Origin: Atherix ibis | Taxonomy: Eukaryota; Arthropoda; Insecta; Diptera; Athericidae | DNA length: 64,000 nt | Direction of reading: 5' to 3' | NCBI GenBank assembly: GCA_958298945.1 | Contig: OY282608.1 | Location: forward strand, 64,580,951-64,644,950 | In this document: piece after piece, positions 22,849 to 35,019 of the stretch | How the letters are laid out: each line of letters begins with the position of its first letter | Position numbering within the stretch: position 1 is the first letter of the stretch | Notes under the pieces: model-generated | Database searches by the model: none | Told to the model about the DNA's origin: nothing | The model's input: the letters and a program-made list of their open reading frames with translations, nothing else | Program-made: the position numbers and the translations under genes

Positions 22849-24232
22849 TTTGTTGGCTTTTTGGTTACTTGGTTTGTTGGTTTGTTGGTTTGTTGGTTTG
22901 TTGGATTGTTGGTTTGTTGGTTTGTTGGTTTGTTGGTTTGTTGGTTTTTTGGTTTGTTGGTTTGTTGGTTTGTTGGCTTGTTGGTTTGTTGGTTTGTTGG
23001 CTTGTTGGCTTGTTGGTTTGTTGGTTTGTTGGCTTGTTGGTTACTTAGTTTGTTGGTTTGTTGGTTTGTTGGCTTGTTGGTTTGTTGGGTTGTTGGCTTG
23101 TTGGCTTGTTGGTTTGTTATTTTGTTGGTTTTTTGATTTATTGGTTTGTTGGCTTTTTGGTTTGTTGGTTTGTTGGTTCGTTGGCTTGTTGGCTTGTTGG
23201 TTTGTTGGATTGTTGGTTTGTTGGTTTGTTGGTTTGTTGGTTTTTTGGTTTGTTGGTTTGTTGGTTTGTTGGCTTGTTGGTTTGTTGGTTTGTTGGCTTG
23301 TTGGCTTGTTGGTTTGTTGGTTTGTTGGCTTGTTGGTTACTTAGTTTGTTGGTTTGTTGGTTTGTTGGCTTGTTGGTTTGTTGGGCTGTTGGCTTGTTGG
23401 CTTGTTGGTTTGTTGGTTTGTTGGTTTTTTGATTTATTGGTTTGTTGGCTTGTTGGTTTGTTGGTTTGTTGGTTTGTTGGTTTGTTGGCTTGTTGGTTTG
23501 TTGGTTTGTTGGCTTGTTGGTTTGTTGGTTTGTTGGCTTGTTGGCTTTTTGGTTACTTGGTTTGTTGGTTTGTTGGCTTGTTGGCTTGTTGCTTTGTTGG
23601 TTTGTTGGTTTGTTGGCTTGTTGACTTGTTGGTTTGTTAGTTTGTTGGCTTTTTGGTTACTTGGTTTGTTGGTTTGTTGGTTTGTTGGTTTGTTGGTTTG
23701 TTGGATTGTTGGTTTGTTGGTTTGTTGGTTTGTTGGCTTGTTGGTTTGTTGGTTTGTTGGCTTGTTGGCTTGTTGGTTTGTTGGTTCGTTGGATTGTTGG
23801 TTTGTTGGCTTGTTGGTTTGTTGGTTTGTTAGCTTGTTGGTTTGTTGGTTTGTTGGTTTGTTGGCTTGTTGGCTTGTTGGTTTGTTGGTTTGTTGGTTTG
23901 TTGCCTTGTTGGTTTGTTGGTTTCTTGGCTTGTTGGCTTGTTGCTTTGTTGGTTTGTTGGTTTGTTGGCTTGTTGGCTTGTTGGTTTGTTAGTTTGTTGG
24001 CTTTTGGCTTACTTGGTTTGTTGGTTTGTTGGCTTGTTGGTTTGTTGGCTTGTTGGTTTGTTGGTTTGTTGGTTTGTTGGCTTGTTAGCTTGTTGGTTTG
24101 TTGGTTTGTTGGTTTGTTGGTTTGTTGGTTTGTTGGTTTTTTGGTTTGTTGGTTTGTTGGTTTGTTGGCTTGTTGGTTTGTTGGTTTGTTGGCTTGTTGG
24201 CTTGTTGGCTTGTTGGTTTGTTGGTTTGTTGG
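22849..24232 (+). repeat. Satellite zone with a 296-304 bp local tandem pair
   Basis: Bases 22903-23150 match 23207-23446: GGATTGTTGG at 22903 and 23207, and TTTTTTGATTTATTGG near 23127 and 23425. The offset falls from 304 to 296 bp, one unit. The rest is ordinary repeat with markers near 22856, 23543 and 23647. A scrambled marker TTTTGGCTTACTTGG near 24002 has lost its register. There is no gene. Confidence 0.72.
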
Positions 24233-24959
24233 CTTGTTGGTTACTTAGTTTGTTGGTTTGTTGATTTGTTGGTTTGTTGGTTTGTTGGTTTGTTGGTTTG
24301 TTTGCTTGTTGGCTTGTTGGTTTGTTGGTTAGTTCGTTTGTTGGTTTGTTAGTTTGTTGGTTTGTTGGCTTGTTGGCTTGTTGGTTTGTTGGTTTTTTGG
24401 TTTGTTGGTTTGTTGGTTTGTTGGTTTGTTGGTTTGTTGGTTTATTTGTTTGTTGGTTTGTTGGCTTGTTGGTTTGTTGGTTTGTTGGCTTGTTTGCTTG
24501 TTGGTTTGTTAGTTTGTTGGCTTTTTGGTTACTTGGTTTGTTGGTTTGTTGGTTTGTTGGCTTGTTGGTTTGTTGGATTGTTGGTTTGTTGGTTTGTTGG
24601 TTTGTTGGTTTGTTGGTTTTTTGGTTTGTTGGTTTGTTGGTTTGTTGGCTTGTTGGTTTGTTGGTTTGTTGGCTTGTTGGCTTGTTGGTTTGTTGGTTTG
24701 TTGGCTTGTTGGTTACTTAGTTTGTTGGTTTGTTGGTTTGTTGGTTTGTTGGTTTGTTGGTTTGTTGGTTTGTTTGCTTGTTGGCTTGTTGGTTTGTTGG
24801 TTAGTTCGTTTGTTGGTTTGTTAGTTTGTTGGTTTGTTGGCTTGTTGGCTTGTTGGTTTGTTGGTTTGTTGGCTTGTTGGTTTGTTGGTTTGTTGGTTTG
24901 TTGGCTTGTTGGTTTGTTAGTTTTTTGGTTTGTTGGCTTATTGGTTTGTTGGTTTGTTG
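24233..24959 (+). repeat. Short block T, copies 2 and 3
   Basis: Two copies of the 15503-15680 string, with GGTTAGTTCG at 24327 and 24799, 472 bp apart. Between them lie TTTTTTGG, TTTATTTG and a GGCTTTTTGGTTACTTGG marker near 24520. One unit in the first copy is TTGATTTG where the others have TTGGTTTG. Confidence 0.72.
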
Positions 24960-26400
24960 GCTTGTTGGTTACTTAGTTTGTTGGTTTGTTGGTTTGTTGG
25001 TTTGTTGGCTTGTTGGCTTGTTGGTTTGTTGGTTTGTTGGTTTGTTGGTTTGTTGGTTTGTTGGTTTTCTGGTTTGTTGGTTTATTTGTTTGTTGGTTTG
25101 TTGGCTTGTTGGTTTGTTGGTTTGTTGGTTTGTTTGCTTCTTGATTTGTTGGTTTGTTGGCTTCTTGGCTTGTTGGTTTGTTGGTTTGTTGGCTTGTTGG
25201 CTTGTTGGTTTGTTGGTTTGTTGGTTTTTTGGTTTGTTGAGTTGTTGGTTTGTTGGTTTGTTGGTTTGTTGGTTTGTTGGTTTGTTGGTTTATTTGTTTG
25301 TTGGTTTGTTGGCTTGTTGGTTTGTTGGTTTGTTGGTTTGTTGGCTTGTTGGTTTGTTGGTTTGTTGGCTTGTTGGCTTGTTGCTTTGTTGGTTTGTTTT
25401 TTTGTTGGCTTGTTGGCTTGTTGGTTTGTAAGTTTGTTGGCTTTTTGGTTACTTGTTTTGTTGGTTTGTTGGTTTGTCGGCTTGTTGGTTTGTTGGCTTG
25501 TTGGTTTGTTTGTTTGTTAGTTTGTTGGCTTGTTGGCTTGTTGGTTTGTTGGTTTGTTGGTTTGTTGGTTTGTTGGTTTGTTGGTTTGTTAATTTGTTTG
25601 CTTGTTGGTTTGTTGGTTTGTTGATTTGTTGGCTTGTTGGCTTGTTGGTTTGTTGGTTTGTTGGCTTGTTGGTTTGTTGGTTTGTTGGTTTGTTGGCTTG
25701 TTGGCTTGTTGGTTTGTTGGTTTGTTGGTTTGTTGGTTTGTTGGCTTGTTGGCTTGTTGCTTTGTTGGTTTGTTGGTTTGTTGGCTTGTTGGCTTTTTGG
25801 CTTGTTAGTTTGTTGGCTTTTTGGTTACTTGGTTTGTTGGTTTGTTGGTTTGTTGGCTTGTTGGTTTGTTGGCTTGTTGGTTTGTTGGTTTGTTGGCTTG
25901 TTGGTTTTTTGGTTTGTTGGTTTATTTGTTTGTTAGTTTGTTGGTTTGTTGGTTTGTTGGTTTGTTGGTTTGTTGGTTTGTTGGTTTATTTGTTTGTTGG
26001 TTTGTTGACTTGTTGGTTTGTTGGTTTGTTGGCTTGTTGGGTCGTTGGTTTGTTGGTTTGTTGGTTTGTTGGTTTGTTGGTTTGTTGGTTTGTTGGTTTG
26101 TAGGCTTGTTGGTTCGTTGGTTTGTTGGCTTGTTGGCTTGTTGGTTTGTTGGTTTGTTGGTTTGTTGGTTTGTTGGCTTGTTGGTTTGTTGGTTTGTTGG
26201 CTTGTTGGTTTGTTGGTTTGTTGGTTTGTTGGATTGTTGGCTTGTTGGTTTGTTGGTTTGTTGGCTTGTTGGTTTGTTGGTTTGTTGGCTTGTTGGCTTG
26301 TTGCTTTGTTCGTTTGATGGTTTGTTGGTTTGTTGGTTTTTTGGTTTGTTGGTTTGTTGGGTTGTTGGCTTGTTGGTTTGTTGGTTTGTTGGTTTGTTGG
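24960..26400 (+). repeat. Block F, copy 2 (long-range partner 16030-17430)
   Basis: Carries the same order of rare variants as 16030-17430, including TTTGTTTTTTTG, TTTGTAAG and TTACTTGTTTTG. Copy-specific changes are GGGTCGTTGG at 26039 where copy 1 has GGCTCGTTGG, and TTTGTAGGC before GGTTCGTTGG. The GGGTCG form then recurs four times downstream at 27215, 29494, 30189 and 32460, which suggests that block G was seeded from this copy rather than from the one at 16-17 kb. Confidence 0.8.
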
Positions 26401-27204
26401 CTTGTTGGTTTGTTAGTTTGTTGGTTTGTTGGCTTGTTGGCTTGTTGGTTTGTTGGCTTGTTGGTTTGTTAGTTTGTTAGTTTGTTGGTTTGTTGGCTTG
26501 TTGGTTTGTTGTTTTGTTGGCTTGTTGGTTACTTAGTTTGTTGGTTTGTTGGTTTGTTGGCTTGTTGGTTTGTTGGTTTGTTGGTTTGTTGGTTTGTTGG
26601 TTTGTTGGTTTGTTGGTTTGTTGGTTTTTTGGTTTGTTGGTTTATTTGTTTGTTGGTTTGTTGGCTTGTTGGTTTGTTGGCTTGTTGGTTTGTTGGTTTG
26701 TGGGTTTGTTGGTTTGTTGGTTTGTTGGTTTTTTGGTTTGTTGGTTTATTTGTTTGTTGGTTTGTTGGCTTGTTGGTTTGTTGGTTTGTTGGTTTGTTTG
26801 CTTGTTGGTTTGTTGGTTTGGTGACTTGTTGGCTTGTTGGTTTGTTGGTTTATTGGTTTTTTGGTTTGTTGGTTTGTTGGCTTGTTGGTTTGTTGGTTTG
26901 TTGGCTTGTTGGTTTGTTGGTTTGTTGGCTTGTTGGCTTGTTGCTTTGTTGGTTTGTTGGTTTGTTGGCTTGTTGGCTTGTTGGTTTGTTAGTTTGTTGG
27001 CTTTTTGGTTACTTGGTTTGTTGGTTTGTTGGTTTGTTGGCTTCTTGGTTTGTTAGCTTGTTGGTTTGTTGGTTTGTTGGCTTGTTGGTTTTTTGGTTTG
27101 TTGGTTTATTTGTTTGTTAGTTTGTTGGTTTGTTGGTTTGTTGGTTTGTTGGTTTGTTGGTTTATTTGTTTGTTGGTTTGTTGGCTTGTTGGTTTGTTGG
27201 TTTG
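26401..27204 (+). repeat. Satellite linker before block G
   Basis: Contains GGTTACTTAG near 26526, three TTTTTTGGTTTGTTGGTTTATTTG strings, a TTTGGTGACTTG near 26817 and the marker near 27000. The left part repeats the 17.99-18.25 kb order of variants (TTTGTTGTTTTGTTGGC followed by TTACTTAG) about 8.5 kb away. There is no gene. Confidence 0.68.
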
Positions 27205-30178
27205 TTGGCTTGTTGGGTCGTTGGTTTGTTGGTTTGTTGGTTTGTTGGTTTGTTGGTTTGTTGGTTTGTTGGTTTGTTGGTTTGTAGGCTTGTTGGTTCG
27301 TTGGTTTGTTGGCTTGTTGGCTTGTTGGTTTGTTGGTTTGTTGGCTTGTTGGTTACTTAGTTTGTTGGTTTGTTGGTTTGTTGGCTTGTTGGTTTGTTGA
27401 TTTGTTGATTTGTTGGTTTGTTGGCATGTTGGTTTGTTGGTTTGTTGGTTTGTTGGCTTGTTGGTTTGTTGGTTTGTTGGCTTGTTGGCTTGTTGGCTTG
27501 TTGGCTTGTTGGCTTGTTGGTTTGTTGGTTTGTTGGTTTGTTGGTTTGTTAGTTTGTTGGCTTGTTGGTTTGTTGGCTTGTTGGTTTGTTGGTATGTTGG
27601 TTTGTTGGCTTGTTGGTTTGTTGGTTTGTTGGCTTGTTGCTTTGTTGGTTTGTTGGTTTGTTGGCGTGTTGGCTTGTTGGTTTGTTAGTTTGTTGGCTTT
27701 TTGGTTACTTGGTTTGTTGGTTTGTTGGTTTGTTGGCTTGTTGGTTTGTTGGCTTGTTGGTTTGTTGGTTTGTTGGTTTGTTGGCTTGTTGGTTTTTTGA
27801 TTGTTGGTTTGTTGGCTTGTTGGTTTGTTGGTTTGTTGGCTTGTTGGCTCGTTGGTTTGTTGGTTTGTTGGTTTGTTGGTTTGTTGGTTTGCTGGTTTGT
27901 TGGTTTGTTTGTTTGTTGGCTTGTTGGTTTGTTGGTTTGTTGGCTTTTTGGTTTGTTGGTTTGTTGGTTTGTTGGCTTATTGGTTTGTTGGTTTGTTGGC
28001 TTGTTGGTTTGTTGGTTTGTTGGTTTGTTGGATTGTTGGCTTGTTGGTTTATTTGTTTGTTGGTTTGTTGACTTGTTGGTTTGTTAGTTTGTTGACTTGT
28101 TGGTTTGTTGGTTTGTTGGTTTGTTGGTTTGTTGGTTTGTTGGTTTTTTGGTTTGTTGGTTTATTTTTTTGTTGGTTTGTTGACTTGTTGGTTTGTTGGT
28201 TTGTTGGCTTGTTGGCTTGTTGGTTTGTTGGTTTGTTGCCTTGTTGGTTTGTTGGTTTTTTGGTTTGTTGGTTTATTTTTTTGTTGGTTTGTTGACTTGT
28301 TGGTTTGTTGGTTTGTTGGTTTATTTGTTTGTTGGTTTGTTGACTTGTTGGTTTGTTGGTTTGTTAGTTTGTTGGTTTGTTGGTTTGTTGGCTTGTTTGT
28401 TTGTTGGTTTGTTGGCTTTTTGGTTTGTTGGTTTGCTGGTTTGTTGGCTTGTTGGCTTGTTAGTTTTTTGGTTTGTTGGTTTGTTGGTTTGTTGGCTTGT
28501 TGGTTTGTTGGTTTGTTGGTTTGTTGGCTTGTTGGTTTGTTGGTTTGTTGGTTTGTTGGCTTGTTGGTTTGTTGGTTTGTTGGTTTGTTGGCTTGTTGGC
28601 TTGTTGGTTTGTTGGTTTGTTTGCTTGTTGGCTTGTTGGTTTGTTGGTTTGTTTGCTTGTTGGCTTGTTGGTTTGTTGGTTGGTTGGTTTGTTGGTTTGT
28701 TGGTTTGTTGGTTTTTTGGTTTGTTGGTTTATTTGTTTGTTGGTTTGTTGGCTTGTTGGTTTGTTGGTTTGTTGGTTTGTTGGCTTGTTGGCTTGTTGGT
28801 TTGTTGGTTTGTTTGCTTGTTGGCTTGTTGATTTGTTGGTTTGTTTGCTTGTTGGCTTGTTGGTTTGTTGGTTTGTTGGTTTGTTGGTTTGTTGGTTTGT
28901 TGGTTTGTTCGTTTGTTGGTTTGTTGGCTTGTTGGTTACTTAGTTTGTTGGTTTGTTGGTTTGTTGGCTTGTTGGCTTGTTGGTTTGTTGGTTTGTTGGT
29001 TTGTTGGTTTGTTGGTTTGTTGGTTTGTTGGTTTGTTGGTTTGTTGGCTCGTTGGTTTGTTGGTTTGTTGGTTTGTTGGTTTGTTGGTTTGTTGGTTTTT
29101 TGGTTTGTTGGTTTATTTGTTTGTTGGTTTGTTGGCTTGTTGGTTTGTTGGTTTGTTGGTTTGTTTGCTTGTTGGTTTGTTGGTTTGTTGGCTTGTTGGT
29201 TAGTTGGCTTGTTGGTTTGTTGGTTTGTTGGTTTGTTGGCTTGTTGGTTTGTTGGTTTATTGGCTTGTTGGCTTGTTGCTTTGTTGGTTTGTTGGTTTGT
29301 TGGCTTGTTGGCTTGTTTGTTGGTTAGTTTGTTGGCTTTTTGGTTACTTGGTTTGTTGGTTTGTTGGCTTGTTGGTTTGCTGGCTTGTTGGTTTGTTGGT
29401 TTGTTGGCTTGTTGGCTTGTTAGTTTGTTGGTTTGTTAGTTTGTTGGTTTGTTGGTTTGTTGGTTTGTTGGTTTGTTGGTTTGTTGGCTTGTTGGGTCGT
29501 TGGTTTGTTGGTTTGTTGGTTTGTTGGTTTGTTGGTTTGTTGGTTTGTAGGCTTGTTGGTTCGTTGGTTTGTTGGCTTGTTGGCTTGTTGGTTTGTTGGT
29601 TTGTTGGTTTGTTGGTTACTTAGTTTGTTGGTTTGTTGGTTTGTTGGCTTGTTGGTTTGTTGATTTGTTGATTTGTTGGTTTGTTGGCATGTTGGCTTGT
29701 TGGCTTGTTGGTTTGTTGGTTTGTTGGTTTGTTGGTTTGTTAGTTTGTTGGCTTGTTGGTTTGTTGGCTTGTTGGTTTGTTGGTTTGTTGGTTTGTTGGC
29801 TTGTTGGTTTGTTGGTTTGTTGGCTTGTTGCTTTGTTGGTTTGTTGGTTTGTTGGCTTGTTGGCTTGTTGGTTTGTTAGTTTGTTGGCTTTTTGGTTACT
29901 TGGTTTGTTGGTTTGTTGGTTTGTTGGCTTGTTGGTTTGTTGGCTTGTTGGTTTGTTGGTTTGTTGGTTTGTTGGCTTGTTGGTTTTTTGGTTGTTGGTT
30001 TGTTGGCTTGTTGGTTTGTTGGTTTGTTGGCTTGTGTGCTCGTTGGTTTGTTGGTTTGTTGGTTTGTTGGTTTGCTGGTTTGTTGGTTTGTTTGTTTGTT
30101 GGCTTGTTGGTTTGTTGGTTTGTGGGCTTGTTGGTTTATTTGTTTGTTGGTTTGTTGGCTTGTTGGTTTGTTGGTTTG
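27205..30178 (+). repeat. Block G, copy 1 of a 2.97 kb unit
   Basis: Repeats in 30179-33170 at an offset of 2,974 bp on the left (GGGTCG at 27215 and 30189), 2,966 through the centre (TTTTTTGATTGTTGG with its G at 27799 and 30765; GGGTCG at 29494 and 32460) and about 3,030 on the right (GGTTGTTGG at 29990 and 33020). The unit has two parts, each beginning with GGGTCG and then GGTTCG, TTACTTAG and TTGATTTG, so GGGTCG spacing runs 2,279, 695, 2,271. It is rich in TTGACTTG and in TTTGCTTG pairs. Confidence 0.9.
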
Positions 30179-33170
30179 TTGGCTTGTTGGGTCGTTGGTT
30201 TGTTGGTTTGTTGGTTTGTTGGTTTGTTGGTTTGTTGGTTTGTAGGCTTGTTGGTTCGTTGGTTTGTTGGCTTGTTGGCTTGTTGGTTTGTTGGTTTGTT
30301 GGCTTGTTGGTTACTTAGTTTGTTGGTTTGTTGGTTTGTTGGCTTGTTGGTTTGTTGATTTGTTGATTTGTTGGTTTGTTGGCATGTTGGTTTGTTGGTT
30401 TGTTGGTTTGTTGGCTTGTTGGTTTGTTGGTTTGTTGGCTTGTTGGCTTGTTGGCTTGTTGGCTTGTTGGCTTGTTGGCTTGTTGGTTTGTTGGTTTGTT
30501 GGTTTGTTGGTTTGTTAGTTTGTTGGCTTGTTGGTTTGTTGGCTTGTTGGTTTGTTGGTTTGTTGGTTTGTTGGCTTGTTGGTTTGTTGGTTTGTTGGCT
30601 TGTTGCTTTGTTGGTTTGTTGGTTTGTTGGCTTGTTGGCTTGTTGGTTTGTTAGTTTGTTGGCTTTTTGGTTACTTGGTTTGTTGGTTTGTTGGTTTGTT
30701 GGCTTGTTGGTTTGTTGGCTTGTTGGTTTGTTGGTTTGTTGGTTTGTTGGCTTGTTGGTTTTTTGATTGTTGGTTTGTTGGCTTGTTGGTTTGTTGGTTT
30801 GTTGGCTTGTTGGCTCGTTGGTTTGTTGGTTTGTTGGTTTGTTGGTTTGTTGGTTTGCTGGTTTGTTGGTTTGTTTGTTTGTTGGCTTGTTGGTTTGTTG
30901 GTTTGTTGGCTTTTTGGTTTGTTGGTTTTTTGGTTTGTTGGCTTATTGGTTTGTTGGTTTGTTGGCTTTTTGGTTTGTTGGTTTGTTGGTTTGTTGGATT
31001 GTTGGCTTGTTGGTTTATTTGTTTGTTGGTTTGTTGACTTGTTGGTTTGTTAGTTTGTTGACTTGTTGGTTTGTTGGTTTGTTGGTTTGTTGGTTTGTTG
31101 GTTTGTTGGTTTTTTGGTTTGTTGGTTTATTTTTTTGTTGGTTTGTTGACTTGTTGGTTTGTTGGTTTGTTGGCTTGTTGGCTTGTTGGTTTGTTGGTTT
31201 GTTGCCTTGTTGGTTTGTTGGTTTTTTGGTTTGTTGGTTTATTTGTTTGTTGGTTTGTTGACTTGTTGGTTTGTTGGTTTGTTGGTTTATTTGTTTGTTG
31301 GTTTGTTGACTTGTTGGTTTGTTGGTTTGTTAGTTTGTTGGTTTGTTGGTTTGTTGGCTTGTTTGTTTGTTGGTTTGTTGGCTTTTTGGTTTGTTGGTTT
31401 GCTGGTTTGTTGGCTTGTTGGCTTGTTAGTTTTTTGGTTTGTTGGTTTGTTGGTTTGTTGGCTTGTTGGTTTGTTGGTTTGTTGGTTTGTTGGCTTGTTG
31501 GTTTGTTGGTTTGTTGGTTTGTTGGCTTGTTGGTTTGTTGGTTTGTTGGTTTGTTGGCTTGTTGGCTTGTTGGTTTGTTGGTTTGTTTGCTTGTTGGCTT
31601 GTTGGTTTGTTGGTTTGTTTGCTTGTTGGCTTGTTGGTTTGTTGGTTGGTTGGTTTGTTGGTTTGTTGGTTTGTTGGTTTTTTGGTTTGTTGGTTTATTT
31701 GTTTGTTGGTTTGTTGGCTTGTTGGTTTGTTGGTTTGTTGGTTTGTTGGCTTGTTGGCTTGTTGGTTTGTTGGTTTGTTTGCTTGTTGGCTTGTTGATTT
31801 GTTGGTTTGTTTGCTTGTTGGCTTGTTGGTTTGTTGGTTTGTTGGTTTGTTGGTTTGTTGGTTTGTTGGTTTGTTCGTTTGTTGGTTTGTTGGCTTGTTG
31901 GTTACTTAGTTTGTTGGTTTGTTGGTTTGTTGGCTTGTTGGCTTGTTGGTTTGTTGGTTTGTTGGTTTGTTGGTTTGTTGGTTTGTTGGTTTGTTGGTTT
32001 GTTGGTTTGTTGGCTCGTTGGTTTGTTGGTTTGTTGGTTTGTTGGTTTGTTGGTTTGTTGGTTTTTTGGTTTGTTGGTTTATTTGTTTGTTGGTTTGTTG
32101 GCTTGTTGGTTTGTTGGTTTGTTGGTTTGTTTGCTTGTTGGTTTGTTGGTTTGTTGGCTTGTTGCTTAGTTGGCTTGTTGGTTTGTTGGTTTGTTGGTTT
32201 GTTGGCTTGTTGGTTTGTTGGTTTGTTGGCTTGTTGGCTTGTTGCTTTATTGGTTTGTTGGTTTGTTGGCTTGTTGGCTTGTTTGTTGGTTAGTTTGTTG
32301 GCTTTTTGGTTACTTGGTTTGTTGGTTTGTTGGCTTGTTGGTTTGCTGGCTTGTTGGTTTGTTGGTTTGTTGGCTTGTTGGCTTGTTAGTTTGTTGGTTT
32401 GTTGGTTTGTTGGTTTGTTGGTTTGTTGGTTTGTTGGTTTGTTGGTTTGTTGGCTTGTTGGGTCGTTGGTTTGTTGGTTTGTTGGTTTGTTGGTTTGTTG
32501 GTTTGTTGGTTTGTTGGTTTGTAGGCTTGTTGGTTCGTTGGTTTGTTGGCTTGTTGGCTTGTTGGTTTGTTGGTTTGTTGGTTTGTTGGTTACTTAGTTT
32601 GTTGGTTTGTTGGTTTGTTGGCTTGTTGGTTTGTTGATTTGTTGATTTGTTGGTTTGTTGGTTTGTTGGCTTGTTGGTTTGTTGGTTTGTTGGCTTGTTG
32701 GCTTGTTGGCTTGTTGGCTTGTTGGCTTGTTTGCTTGTTGGTTTGTTGGTTTGTTGGTTTGTTGGTTTGTTAGTTTGTTGGTTTGTTGGTTTGTTGGCTT
32801 GTTGGTTTGTTGGTTTGTTGGGTTGTTGGCTTGTTGGTTTGTTGGTTTGTTGGCTTGTTGCTTTGTTGGTTTGTTGGTTTGTTGGCTTGTTGGCTTGTTG
32901 GTTTGTTAGTTTGTTGGCTTTTTGGTTACTTGGTTTGTTGGTTTGTTGGTTTGTTGGCTTGTTGGTTTGCTGGCTTGTTGGTTTGTTGGTTTGTTGGTTT
33001 GTTGGCTTGTTGGTTTTTTGGTTGTTGGTTTGTTGGCTTGTTGGTTTGTTGGTTTGTTGGCTTGTTGGCTCGTTGGTTTGTTGGTTTGTTGGTTTGTTGG
33101 TTTGTTGGTTTGCTGGTTTGTTGGTTTGTTTGTTTGTTGGCTTGTTGGTTTGTTGGTTTGTGGGCTTGTT
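30179..33170 (+). repeat. Block G, copy 2 of a 2.97 kb unit
   Basis: Near-identical to copy 1 over most of its length. Differences noticed are TTTTTTGG for TTTGTTGG near 30925, a TTTATTTG for TTTTTTTG near 31238, TTGCTTAG for TTGGTTAG near 32162 and TTTATTGG for TTTGTTGG near 32246. The right end near 33170 leaves the copy-1 order just after TTTGTGGGC and jumps back to the order found at about 27.95 kb, which starts the partial third copy. Confidence 0.9.
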
Positions 33171-34560
33171 GGTTTGTTGGTTTGTTGGTTTGTTGGTTTG
33201 TTGGCTTATTGGTTTGTTGGTTTGTTGGCTTGTTGGTTTGTTGGTTTGTTGGTTTGTTGGATTGTTGGCTTGTTGGTTTATTTGTTTGTTGGTTTGTTGA
33301 CTTGTTGGTTTGTTGGTTTGTTAGTTTGTTGACTTGTTGGTTTGTTGGTTTGTTGGTTTGTTGGTTTGTTGGTTTGTTGGTTTTTTGGTTTGTTGGTTTA
33401 TTTGTTTGTTGGTTTGTTGACTTGTTGGTTTGTTGGTTTGTTGGTTTGTTGGTTTGTTGGTTTGTTGGTTTTTTGGTTTGTTGGTTTATTTGTTTGTTGG
33501 TTTGTTGACTTGTTGGTTTGTTGGTTTGTTGGTTTATTTGTTTGTTGGTTTGTTGACTTGTTGGTTTGTTGGTTTGTTAGTTTGTTGGTTTGTTGGTTTG
33601 TTGGCTTGTTTTTTTGTTGGTTTGTTGGCTTTTTGGTTTGTTGGTTTGTTGGTTTGTTGGCTTGTTGGCTTGTTGGTTTTTTGGTTTGTTGGTTTGTTGG
33701 TTTGTTGGCTTGTTGGTTTGTTGGTTTGTTGGTTTGTTGACTTGTTGGTTTGTTGGTTTGTTGGTTTGTTGGCTTGTTGGTTTGTTGGTTTGTTGGTTTG
33801 TTGGTTTGTTGGCTTGTTGGCTTGTTGGTTTGTTGGTTTGTTTGCTTGTTGGCTTGTTGGTTTGTTGGTTTGTTTGCTTGTTGGCTTGTTGGTTTGCTGG
33901 TTGGTTGGTTTGTTGGTTTGTTAATTTGTTGGTTTTTTGGTTTGTTGGTTTATTTGTTTGTTGGTTTGTTGGCTTGTTGGTTTGTTGGTTTGTTGGTTTG
34001 TTGGCTTGTTGGCTTGTTGGTTTGTTGGTTTGTTTGCTTGTTGGCTTGTTGGTTTGTTGGTTTGTTTGCTTGTTGGCTTGTTGGTTTGTTGGTTTGTTGG
34101 TTTGTTGGTTTGTTGGTTTGTTGGTTTGTTCGTTTGTTGGTTTGTTGGCTTGTTGGTTACTTAGTTTGTTGGTTTGTTGGCTTGTTGGCTTGTTGGTTTG
34201 TTGGTTTGTTGGTTTGTTGGTTTGTTGGTTTGTTGGTTAGTTGGCGCGTTGGTTTGTTGGTTTGTTGGTTTGTTGGTTTGTTGGTTTGTTGGTTTTTTGG
34301 TTTTTTGGTTTGTTGGTTTATTTGTTTGTTGGTTTGTTGGCTTGTTGGTTTGTTGGTTTGTTGGTTTGTTTGCTTGTTGGTTTGTTGGTTTGTTGGCTTG
34401 TTGGTTAGTTGGCTTGTTGGTTTGTTGGTTTGTTGGTTTGTTGGCTTGTTGGTTTGTTGGTTTGTTGGTTTGTTGGCTTGTTGGCTTGTTGCTTTGTTGG
34501 TTTGTTGGTTTGATGGCTTGTTGGCTTGTTTGTTGGTTAGTTTGTTGGCTTTTTGGTTAC
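33171..34560 (+). repeat. Block G, partial copy 3
   Basis: Follows the order seen at about 27.95-29.34 kb and 30.9-32.3 kb: TTGGATTG then TTTATTTG, repeated TTGACTTG, TTTGCTTG pairs, GGTTGG near 33898, TTCGTTTG near 34130, GGTTACTTAG near 34154 and the marker near 34548. The marker-to-marker offset from copy 2 is about 2,250-2,270 bp, so this copy lacks the short GGGTCG part. Extra changes include TTAATTTG near 33923 and GGCGCGTTGG near 34243. Confidence 0.82.
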
Positions 34561-35019
34561 TTGGTTTGTTGGTTTGTTGGCTTGTTGGTTTGCTGGCTTG
34601 TTGGTTTGTTGGCTTGTTGGCTTGTTAGTTTGTTGGTTTGTTGGTTTGTTGGTTTGTTGGTTTGTTGGTTTGTTGGTTTGTTGGGTTGTTGGTTTGTTGG
34701 CCTGTTGGTTTGTTGGTTTGTTGGCTTGTTGGCTTGTTGCTTTGTTGGTTTGTTGGTTTGTTGGCTTGTTGGCTTGTTGGTTTGTTAGTTTGTTGGCTTT
34801 TTGGTTACTTGGTTTGTTGGTTTGTTGGTTTGTTGGCTTGTTGGTTTGTTGGCTTGTTGGTTTGTTGGTTTGTTGGTTTGTTGGCTTGTTGGTTTGTTGG
34901 TTTGTTGGTTTGTTGGTTTGTTGGTTTGTTGGCTTGTTGGCTTGTTGGTTTGTTGGTTTGTTGGCCTGTTGGTTTGTTGGTTTGTTGGCTTGTTGGCTTG
35001 TTGCTTTGTTGGTTTGTTG
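34561..35019 (+). repeat. Satellite linker with GGCCTG units
   Basis: GGCCTGTTGG, rare elsewhere, is at about 34699 and 34964 here and again at 35283, 36823 and 37669. It precedes TTGGCTTGTTGGCTTGTTGC and the GGCTTTTTGGTTACTTGG marker each time, so a 250-320 bp module has been copied several times in this zone. There is no gene. Confidence 0.72.

Noticed and set aside
23785..23793. CENP-B box: TTCGTTGGA matches the left half of the box consensus
   Set aside because: The right half (A-R-CGGGA) is missing here and at the other TTCGTTGG sites. The match is a one-base change in the repeat unit.
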